5,163 nucleotides of DNA, taken from positions 1 through 5,163 of the forward strand of contig PWGY01000250.1 in the NCBI GenBank assembly GCA_003554665.1, read 5' to 3'. Both the position numbers and the translations under genes were made by a program. This DNA comes from Bacteroidales bacterium (GTDB lineage Bacteria; Bacteroidota; Bacteroidia; Bacteroidales; UBA7960). The notes beneath the pieces are model-generated. The model had not been told where the DNA came from. It searched no databases and saw only the letters and a program-made list of their open reading frames with translations. Shown one piece after another: positions 1 through 5,163 of this stretch. Position 1 is the stretch's first letter. Each line of letters starts with the position of its first letter.

Positions 1-145
1 GCTCGTTCGCGCCCGGGCCAATGAGGGCCTTCCCCTATTCCGGGCCTGCGACCCGGCCAACTTCATCCCCCTCAACGGGAGGGCAAAACTACGCATAATT
101 TTTCTGCCCCGACCTACTAAGTTACAAAAAAATTTGAAAAAATAA
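1..145. other. GC-rich region downstream of htpG, no gene assigned
   Basis: About the first 90 bases are clearly richer in G and C than the rest of the window; the last 50 are A/T-rich. Two short dyads are visible: CCGGG (40-44) with CCCGG (52-56), and CCCTC (69-73) with GAGGG (79-83) around a 5-base loop. Neither is followed directly by a T run in either direction, so I do not call a terminator, although the stretch just past the htpG stop gives T-rich RNA on the minus strand. A plus-strand frame is open from base 2 to a TAA at 143-145, and a minus-strand frame is open from an ATG at 94-96 to the left edge. Neither gives a protein I recognise. The stretch could be the tail of an unknown gene or simply intergenic. 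Confidence 0.4.
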
Positions 146-2023
146 TCAGAACAGATCAACACTACGCTTAACAAAGTGCGTAAGTTGCTCACCCTTAAGC
201 AGGTTTTTGGACAACAGAGCCAGATCAATTAATTGGCGAATCTGCTTGTCACGATGTTCTTCATCTGATTCTTCCACCACCTTGGTGACCAAGGGGTGGT
301 TGGCGTTCACCACCAGCATGTAACTGTCAGGCAGGTTGCCCATATAATTCATTCCCCCGGCAGCCGACATATCTTTCATACGACGCATAAACTCGGGCTG
401 GGTAATGATCATGGGGTTTTCAGACTCACTCAGGTTTTCAAAAGACACCTGGAAACTTTGCTGATCGAGCTGCTTTTCAACCAATGGCTTCAGCTTGTCT
501 TTTTGTTCATCCGATAGCTTGGAAGGCATTTCCTCTTCCTTTTTAATCAGCTTATCAGCCACCTCGGCATCCACCCTGACAAAAGAAACCTCTTCCTGAT
601 CGGACTCGAGCATATTAACAAAATGGCTGTCGATGGGGGTGTCCATCACCAGCACATCATAACCTTTTTCCCTGGCAGCTTCAACGGCACTGTGCTGAGC
701 TTCCTTATCAGTGGTATACAAATGGACAACTTTTTTGTCTTTGTCGGTCTGGTTCGTTTTGATGTGATCACGGTATTCATCCAGGGTAAAGAATTTGTTG
801 TCTGTGTTTTTCAACAGGCAAAACTTTTTAGCCCTGTCTTTGAATTTTTCATCGGAGATCATCCCATATTCAATGAATATCTTGATGTCATCCCATTTGG
901 CTTCAAAATCCTCCCGCTTATTTTTGAACAACTCTTCCAGCTTATCTGCAACCTTCTTGGTGATATGGCTGCTGATCTTTTTTACGCTGCTGTCGCTCTG
1001 CAGAAAACTCCGCGACACATTCAGCGGAATGTCGGGAGAGTCGATCACACCATGGAGCAATGTCAGAAAGTCCGGGACAATCCCTTCAACGGAATCTGTC
1101 ACAAACACCTGATTGCAGTACAACTGAATCTTATCACGCTGAACCTCGAAGTTCTGCTTCACCTTCGGAAAATAAAGGATCCCAGTTAACTCAAAAGGGT
1201 AGTCCACATTCAGGTGAATATGAAACAGGGGTTCGTCAAAACTCATGGGATACAACTCCCGGTAAAAGCTCTTATAATCCTCTTCCGACAAGTCGGTTGG
1301 TTTGCGGGTCCAGGCCGGACGGGTATTATTGATCACCCGCGGCTTCTCCACAGTCACTTCCTTCTCCTCTCCTTTTTCGTCCTTTTCTTTGTTGGTTTCC
1401 TTTTCGGTGCCAAAAATGATCTCCACCGGCAGGAACTTGCAATATTTACTAAGCAATTGCGAGATTCTCGATTCTTCGAGAAACTCCTCTGAATCTTCGG
1501 CAATGTGCAGAATCACATCGGTTCCGCGCGTCTTTTTTGGTTTTTCTTCCAGGCTGAATTCAGGGGTACCATCGCAGGTCCACATCACACCCTTGCTGCT
1601 TTTTTTGTAAGACTTGGTATGCAGATCCACCCTGGAAGCCACCATAAAAGAAGAATAAAACCCGAGGCCAAAATGGCCGATCATCGGGTTGGCTTCGTTT
1701 TCACTCTTGTATTTACTCACCCATTCTTCAGCACTGGAAAAAGCAATCTGGTTAATGAACTTATCCACCTCTTCGGCAGTCATCCCAATGCCCTGATCAC
1801 TGACAGTGATTGTTTTGGCCTCTTTGTCTAGTTTGATCTCAATTTTGGGGTCACCCAATTCCCCTTTATACTCTCCGAGAGAGGCCATGGTCTTCAGCTT
1901 TTGGGTGGCATCCACAGCATTGGAAACCAATTCCCTGAGAAAAATCTCATGATCTGAGTACAAAAATTTCTTGATGATGGGAAAGATGTTCTCTGTCTGA
2001 ACGTTTATTTTTCCTTTTTGCAT
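146..2023 (-). CDS. htpG: Molecular chaperone HtpG (bacterial Hsp90), complete
   Basis: This is the cytosolic ATP-dependent dimeric chaperone of the Hsp90 family, which remodels client proteins, often together with the DnaK system. The 625-residue length matches E. coli HtpG (624). The N-terminal GHKL ATPase domain shows the ELVSNAVDA helix with the likely catalytic Glu31 and the Mg-binding Asn35, the nucleotide-binding DQGIGM motif (Asp76, Gly78, Gly80), and the lid-end motif IGHFGLGFYSSFMVA at 115-129. A short charged, Lys/Glu-rich linker lies near 205-230. The middle domain carries NVSRSFLQ, where Arg338 matches the ATP-contacting arginine of the family. The C-terminal dimerisation domain is intact and ends in DLF, without the eukaryotic MEEVD tail. 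The start gives the normal MxKGxINVQTENIFPIIKKFLYS beginning in place. No Shine-Dalgarno sequence precedes it. The gene is transcribed away from padR, 290 bases off. No CIRCE-type heat-shock element is visible, but a dyad lies at 2062-2088. Confidence 0.98.
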   Translation of the reverse strand: MQKGKINVQTENIFPIIKKFLYSDHEIFLRELVSNAVDATQKLKTMASLGEYKGELGDPKIEIKLDKEAKTITVSDQGIGMTAEEVDKFINQIAFSSAEEWVSKYKSENEANPMIGHFGLGFYSSFMVASRVDLHTKSYKKSSKGVMWTCDGTPEFSLEEKPKKTRGTDVILHIAEDSEEFLEESRISQLLSKYCKFLPVEIIFGTEKETNKEKDEKGEEKEVTVEKPRVINNTRPAWTRKPTDLSEEDYKSFYRELYPMSFDEPLFHIHLNVDYPFELTGILYFPKVKQNFEVQRDKIQLYCNQVFVTDSVEGIVPDFLTLLHGVIDSPDIPLNVSRSFLQSDSSVKKISSHITKKVADKLEELFKNKREDFEAKWDDIKIFIEYGMISDEKFKDRAKKFCLLKNTDNKFFTLDEYRDHIKTNQTDKDKKVVHLYTTDKEAQHSAVEAAREKGYDVLVMDTPIDSHFVNMLESDQEEVSFVRVDAEVADKLIKKEEEMPSKLSDEQKDKLKPLVEKQLDQQSFQVSFENLSESENPMIITQPEFMRRMKDMSAAGGMNYMGNLPDSYMLVVNANHPLVTKVVEESDEEHRDKQIRQLIDLALLSKNLLKGEQLTHFVKRSVDLF

Positions 2024-2061
2024 AAACCGGTTTTTTTTGGATTGTTTCTATGACAAAATAA

Positions 2062-2088
2062 CTTCTGATCCAGGCGCCTGGCCAGAAG
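2062..2088. promoter_or_regulatory. Quasi-palindrome upstream of htpG, possible operator or leader hairpin
   Basis: A perfect 12-base palindrome CCAGGCGCCTGG (2070-2081) is flanked by matching outer arms: CTTCTG (2062-2067) and CAGAAG (2083-2088). The arms are separated from the core by two bases on the left and one on the right. Its near edge is 39 bases upstream of the htpG start codon, so it could be an operator for that promoter or a hairpin in the htpG leader RNA. It does not match CIRCE, and I do not recognise the factor. The dyad is seen directly; its function is inferred. Confidence 0.5.
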
Positions 2089-2239
2089 AATATGGATTTA
2101 ACAATGAAATTGCCGGCTGTGCCGGACTGCCCCCTTTTACGCAAACTGCATGCCAGCATAATCAGGCTGCCATTTTGACCGACCAAGTCCTGACAAATTC
2201 GTCATCACGAAAGGTCATTGATGCAAAATTTAAAAAAAT

Positions 2240-2266
2240 ATAATACTATGTATTGCATAGTACTAT
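2240..2266. promoter_or_regulatory. Probable PadR operator (inverted repeat)
   Basis: TACTATG (2244-2250) and CATAGTA (2256-2262) form a perfect 7-base inverted repeat around a 5-base spacer, TATTG. With one mismatch it extends to 11 bases per arm (2240-2250 and 2256-2266). PadR-family repressors are known to bind A/T-rich dyads with ATG/CAT-type half-sites near their own promoters, and this one lies 48 bases before the padR start codon. It covers the likely -33 element and part of the promoter spacer, so a bound dimer would block RNA polymerase. The repeat is seen; the bound protein is inferred from its position and half-site type. Confidence 0.7.
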
Positions 2267-2283
2267 TTTTTGACTTATCTTTG
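2252..2283 (+). promoter_or_regulatory. Bacteroidota-type promoter for padR-pspC
   Basis: TATCTTTG (2276-2283) is a perfect match to the Bacteroidota -7 consensus TAnnTTTG recognised by the housekeeping sigma factor of that phylum. ATTG (2252-2255) lies 20 bases upstream of it and matches three of four bases of the -33 TTTG element. Transcription would start near 2290, giving a leader of roughly 25 bases before the padR ATG. The -33 element sits in the centre of the dyad at 2240-2266. Confidence 0.7.
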
Positions 2284-2313
2284 TCATATCCTAATTAAGA
2301 AACACCTGTACAC

Positions 2314-2715
2314 ATGAACCTGGAAAATACAAAAGCCCAAATGCGCAAAGGAACGCTGGAATACTGCGTACTCGCATTGCTTTCCCGAAAAGAAGCGTAT
2401 GCATCAGAACTGATACGAACACTGAAAGAGGCCCGGCTTCTGGTTGTGGAAGGGACAGTTTACCCGCTTCTAACACGGCTGAAAAATGACGGATTACTTA
2501 CCTATCGCTGGGAGGAAAGCACTGAAGGTCCGCCAAGAAAATACTACATGGTCACCCCACTGGGTGAAAGTTTCCTGAAAGAACTGCACCATACATGGAC
2601 GGCATTGACAGCGGCTGTAAATAAAGTTGCCCGGGAGGCCAAAAGGGATGGTGAAGGTTTTACTCCGGAAGACCAGCAAACCCTTTCGGACACTGATGAC
2701 AAAACCGAAAAATAA
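2314..2715 (+). CDS. PadR-family transcriptional repressor
   Basis: This is a small cytosolic DNA-binding regulator of 133 residues. The N-terminal winged helix-turn-helix, roughly residues 10-90, has the family hallmarks in order: RKGTLEYCVLALLS, then YASELI where many members have YGYEI, then EGTVYPLLTRLKNDGLL, and the wing segment ESTEGPPRKYYMVTPLGESFL. A short C-terminal helix near 88-108 would serve for dimerisation, as in the compact PadR subfamily. The last 25 or so residues are polar and acidic and probably disordered. The start at 2314 gives MNLENTKAQMRKG, the usual beginning in Bacteroidota relatives; the internal ATG at residue 10 is less likely. There is no Shine-Dalgarno sequence. 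The gene is followed after 33 bases by the PspC gene, a common pairing, and is preceded by a dyad overlapping its promoter, which suggests autorepression. The inducing signal cannot be read from the sequence. Confidence 0.95.
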   Translation: MNLENTKAQMRKGTLEYCVLALLSRKEAYASELIRTLKEARLLVVEGTVYPLLTRLKNDGLLTYRWEESTEGPPRKYYMVTPLGESFLKELHHTWTALTAAVNKVAREAKRDGEGFTPEDQQTLSDTDDKTEK

Positions 2716-2748
2716 TTTGATACCTTTAACACTGTAAAATGCAACCAT

Positions 2749-3366
2749 ATGAAGAAGACAACTACAGTCAACATCAACGGCATTGTATTTCATATTGATG
2801 AAGATGCTTATCAGAGGCTTGATGCCTACCTCGAAAAACTAAAGCAACACTTCAAAAAAGAAGAAGGCTGTGATGAGATCATGTCTGGTATCGAAAGCCG
2901 CCTTTCTGAAGTGTTTCGTGAAAAGAAAAAAGGCAGCGACCGTGTGGTGTCAATGGAAGACGTCCGGGATGCCATCACCCAGCTTGGTGAACCTTCTGAG
3001 ATCAGCGGAGAAGAAGAGCAGGATAACCCGGGACCTTCATTCAGCTCCAGAACAGAACCTGCCCCGAAGCGGCTTTTCCGTGACCCGGACAACAAATACA
3101 TTGGCGGAGTCTGCGGGGGGCTCGGAGCCTACTTCCAGATCGATCCGACCTGGATGAGGGTCATATTCCTGCTTACCATCTTTGCATATTCATTTGGCCT
3201 GATTCTTTACATTATTTTATGGATAGTCATTCCAAAAGCACGCACCACGGCAGACCGCCTGGCCATGAGGGGTGAAAAGATCAACCTGTCGAACATTGAG
3301 AAATCGATCAGGGAAGACCTTCGCGACATCAAGCAAAACCTGGAAGACCTCTCAAAAAAATCCTGA
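2749..3366 (+). CDS. PspC-domain membrane protein
   Basis: This 205-residue protein is probably anchored in the inner membrane and linked to envelope-stress signalling. PspC in Proteobacteria senses membrane stress as part of the phage-shock system; the role in this phylum is less clear. Residues 1-85 form a soluble, helical, charged region typical of Bacteroidota PspC proteins, starting MKKTTTVNINGIVFHIDEDA. A flexible Pro/Ser/Glu-rich linker spans about 86-106. The PspC domain covers about 107-164, with KRLFRDPDNKYIGGVCGGLG, then AYFQIDP, then a hydrophobic stretch at about 136-162 that ends in IVIPKA. That stretch is one long membrane helix or a tight pair. The C-terminal 25 residues are charged and likely coiled coil. 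No signal peptide is visible. It is a short form: some relatives carry further C-terminal membrane segments. It lies 33 bases after padR, so the two are probably co-transcribed. An ATG at 2739 is in another frame and leads only to a 19-codon peptide. Confidence 0.95.
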   Translation: MKKTTTVNINGIVFHIDEDAYQRLDAYLEKLKQHFKKEEGCDEIMSGIESRLSEVFREKKKGSDRVVSMEDVRDAITQLGEPSEISGEEEQDNPGPSFSSRTEPAPKRLFRDPDNKYIGGVCGGLGAYFQIDPTWMRVIFLLTIFAYSFGLILYIILWIVIPKARTTADRLAMRGEKINLSNIEKSIREDLRDIKQNLEDLSKKS

Positions 3367-3436
3367 CATTAAATTATTGAACAATTTCCGCTTTTTTCCC
3401 TTTTTGTTTATAGTGATGCCAGGCTGATCCAAAAAA

Positions 3437-3588
3437 AGTTTACTGGCACGAGCCGGGAACGCAAACACAGATCTGGAACGCAAACACAGATCTGAAGCAC
3501 AACCACAGACCGGGAACACAAACACAGATCTGGAATACAAACACAGATCTGAAGCACAACCACAGACCGACATCACTGGCACAAACCG
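3437..3588. repeat. 19-bp-phased tandem repeat array (8 units)
   Basis: Eight consecutive 19-base units can be laid out without gaps. Units starting at 3456 and 3475 are identical (GGAACGCAAACACAGATCT). Units at 3513 and 3532 are close variants. Units at 3494 and 3551 are identical to each other (GAAGCACAACCACAGACCG) and match the first type at 13 of 19 positions. Divergent edge units at 3437 and 3570 share ACTGGCAC(G/A)A(G/A)CCG and match each other at 14 of 19 positions. The palindrome CAGATCTG occurs four times, at 3468, 3487, 3525 and 3544. The array fills much of the 253-base gap between pspC and the E1 gene. It is not a CRISPR array, since there are no unique spacers. Confidence 0.9.
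3453..3566. repeat. Two 57-bp tandem copies (higher-order repeat)
   Basis: The copies at 3453-3509 and 3510-3566 are 57 bases each and agree at 54 positions. The differences are at copy positions 9 (G/A), 27 (C/T) and 28 (G/A). Each copy holds three 19-base units, so the present array probably arose by duplication of a three-unit block after the units had already diverged. Because 57 is a multiple of three, the duplication keeps any reading frame passing through it. Confidence 0.92.
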
Positions 3589-3619
3589 ACAACCGAAAAC
3601 AACCTTAACACGATATTTT

Positions 3620-5163
3620 ATGCCGGCAAAAAAGAAAGAAATTTCCAAAGCCTACAAGGAAGAAATTCTGAATGATTACCGCATTGCCAATGAAAGCAGG
3701 CAGGCCAGTCTGCTCGGACGACGTGAGGTTTTAACCGGCAAAGCCAAGTTCGGCATATTCGGGGATGGTAAAGAGGTTCCACAACTGGCCATGGCAAAGG
3801 TCTTTAAAGAGGGAGACTGGCGTTCGGGGTATTACCGCGACCAGACCTTTATGATGGCAGCAGGGCTCCTGAGCCTGGAAGGTTTCTTTGCTCAGCTTTA
3901 CGGCGATACCGACCTGGATGCCAACCCGGACAACGGAGGCCGTATGATGAACAACCATTTTGCCACGCGCACTTTGGATGAAAACGGAAACTGGAAAGAG
4001 CTGGCCAAACACAAGAACTCCTCAGCCGACATTTCACCCACAGCCGGGCAAATGCCCAGAGCCCTGGGGCTGGCATTGGCCTCCAAAGTGTTCCGCGAGG
4101 AGAAGGGGCTGAAAAAATTCAAACAGTTCAGCAACAACGGAAATGAGGTGGCATTTACCACCATCGGCGATGCCAGCACCAGCGAAGGTCACTTTTTTGA
4201 GACCATCAATGCTGCTGCCGTCTTGAAAGTGCCACTGGCCATTTCGGTATGGGACGACGGTTACGGAATCAGCGTTCCAATTGAATACCAGACCACAAAA
4301 AGCAGTATTTCGGAAGCCCTGAAAGGGTTTGAAAAGAAGGGAAAAGACCACACCGGCATCCGAATATACCGGGCAAAAGCATGGGATTACGAAGGCCTGA
4401 TCAGCACCTATAAAAAAGGGATTGACACCTGCCGCAAAGAGCACATCCCCGTATTGTTCCACATAACGGAAACCACCCAGCCACAGGGTCATTCCACCAG
4501 CGGATCACACGAAAGATACAAATCAGATGAACGCCTTAAATGGGAAAAGGAACACGACGGCATTGCCAAAATGCGGCACTGGATCCTGAAAAAAGAAATT
4601 GCCGGTAAAGAAGAGCTTGATGACATTGAGAAAAAAGCGCTGCAAAGGGTCAGGGAAGCCAGGCGCAATGCCTGGAACAACTTCCAGAAACCCATCCTGA
4701 AAAGGCGGGATGACTTCATTGAAAAAGTGAACATTTCCAGTTGCCGCTGCCTGAAAGTGGATAAAATTGACGAATTGCTTCAGAAGCTTTCCAGGATCGG
4801 GGAACCCACCCGGAAAGACATCATTTCAACCGGCAAGAAAATTCTGCGGCTGATCTGTGACACCTGCACACCCGGAGAAACCACCCTGAAAAAGATTGTT
4901 ACCCAATGGCTGGAAGAGGAATTTGCAGAAAGCCAGCGAAGGTACTCCTCACACCTTTACAGTCAGTCAGAAAAATCACCTCTGAAAACCGAAGAAATAC
5001 CCCCAGAATTCAGCGATGGGTCTCCCATGGTCAATGGGCGGGAAGTTCTTGTGGCCAACAACGATTATATTTTCTCAAATTACCCCGAGGCATTGATTTT
5101 CGGAGAAGATGTAGGGTACATCGGCGGGGTGAACCAGACCCTGGAAGGCTTGCAGAAGAAGTA
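3620..5163 (+). CDS. Fused alpha-beta 2-oxoacid dehydrogenase E1 (thiamine diphosphate enzyme), 3' end missing
   Basis: E1 decarboxylates a 2-oxoacid (pyruvate or a branched-chain oxoacid) with thiamine diphosphate and passes the acyl group to the lipoyl E2. The 514 codons seen hold a whole alpha-type domain and the start of a beta-type domain in one chain. Alpha signatures: KFGIFGDGKEVPQLAMAKVF and SGYYRDQTFM near 43-78 (Tyr71 to Gln75), the cofactor motif starting GDASTSEG at 183 and ending WDDGYGISVP at 211-220, and the loop QGHSTSGSHERYKS with His291. A charged, helical linker of about 170 residues follows. The beta domain starts near Met470 (MVNGREVL) with FGEDVGYIGGVNQ at 494-506. The start at 3620 is the only ATG, GTG or TTG in frame back to the upstream stop at 3425-3427. 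The cofactor motif is unusual, GDA and DD replacing GDG and NN. Similar proteins are often labelled transketolase or thiamine pyrophosphate-dependent enzyme; the true substrate cannot be read here. No Shine-Dalgarno sequence or clear promoter is seen. Confidence 0.94.
   Translation, partial: MPAKKKEISKAYKEEILNDYRIANESRQASLLGRREVLTGKAKFGIFGDGKEVPQLAMAKVFKEGDWRSGYYRDQTFMMAAGLLSLEGFFAQLYGDTDLDANPDNGGRMMNNHFATRTLDENGNWKELAKHKNSSADISPTAGQMPRALGLALASKVFREEKGLKKFKQFSNNGNEVAFTTIGDASTSEGHFFETINAAAVLKVPLAISVWDDGYGISVPIEYQTTKSSISEALKGFEKKGKDHTGIRIYRAKAWDYEGLISTYKKGIDTCRKEHIPVLFHITETTQPQGHSTSGSHERYKSDERLKWEKEHDGIAKMRHWILKKEIAGKEELDDIEKKALQRVREARRNAWNNFQKPILKRRDDFIEKVNISSCRCLKVDKIDELLQKLSRIGEPTRKDIISTGKKILRLICDTCTPGETTLKKIVTQWLEEEFAESQRRYSSHLYSQSEKSPLKTEEIPPEFSDGSPMVNGREVLVANNDYIFSNYPEALIFGEDVGYIGGVNQTLEGLQKK

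Noticed and set aside
161..185. Hairpin-like repeat TACGC/GCGTA at the 3' end of htpG
   Set aside because: It has only five pairs around a 10-base loop, lies within the coding region, and is separated from the T-rich tracts by about 20 bases.
623..1189. Plus-strand 188-codon frame opposite htpG
   Set aside because: It lies wholly inside the well-supported htpG gene and its hydrophobic, irregular protein is what an antisense reading produces.
2198..2211. Small dyad TTCGT-CATC-ACGAA in the htpG-padR gap
   Set aside because: A five-base stem of this kind is expected by chance, and it has no link to a promoter or start that I can see.
2037..2243. Plus-strand 68-codon frame in the htpG-padR gap
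   Set aside because: It has no promoter or ribosome site, runs through the htpG leader dyad and ends at the PadR operator, and its product resembles nothing known to me.
2739..2798. Short 19-codon frame between padR and pspC as a leader peptide
   Set aside because: It overlaps the pspC start in another frame with no ribosome site, and the pspC start is strongly supported by the family N terminus.
3376..3408. Possible terminator after pspC (ATTG-AA-CAAT followed by T-rich sequence)
   Set aside because: The stem is only four A/T-rich pairs with a two-base loop and the T tracts are interrupted and not adjacent.
3453..3566. CRISPR array
   Set aside because: The units are directly adjacent with no unique spacers, and no cas gene is near.
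3352..3648. Minus-strand 98-codon frame with a 19-residue repeat of the type CGCASDLCL
   Set aside because: It is the reverse reading of the 57-base tandem repeat, begins inside the E1 gene and ends inside pspC, and has no recognisable protein features.

Overview
The window looks like an ordinary chromosomal segment from a member of the Bacteroidota. The evidence is the HtpG, PadR and PspC protein sequences, a perfect TAnnTTTG-type -7 promoter element, the lack of Shine-Dalgarno sequences before all four genes, and a fused two-domain 2-oxoacid dehydrogenase E1 of a type I associate with this phylum. This assignment rests on recognition by eye, not on a search.

Layout: 1-145 is a GC-rich stretch with no assigned gene. 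146-2023 (minus strand) is a complete htpG, the bacterial Hsp90 chaperone. 2024-2313 is the divergent intergenic region. It carries a strong quasi-palindrome close to htpG, and a second dyad overlapping a Bacteroidota-type promoter just before the next gene. 2314-2715 (plus) encodes a small PadR-family repressor. 2749-3366 (plus) encodes a PspC-domain membrane protein, 33 bases downstream and probably in the same operon. 3367-3619 is noncoding and dominated by a 19-bp-phased tandem repeat arranged as two 57-bp copies. 3620-5163 (plus) is the 5' part of a fused alpha-beta thiamine-diphosphate-dependent E1 dehydrogenase gene that runs off the right edge.

How the parts fit: the padR-pspC pair reads as a self-regulated envelope-stress module. 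The PadR protein probably binds the dyad overlapping its own promoter and so controls both genes. htpG is divergent and shows no clear sign of sharing that control. The E1 gene belongs to central 2-oxoacid metabolism and appears to be an independent unit.

I found no defence system, mobile element, CRISPR array or RNA gene. The most notable items are the autoregulatory operator-promoter overlap, the repeat array that stays in frame with the E1 gene, the altered cofactor motif of that E1, and the unexplained dyad in front of htpG.
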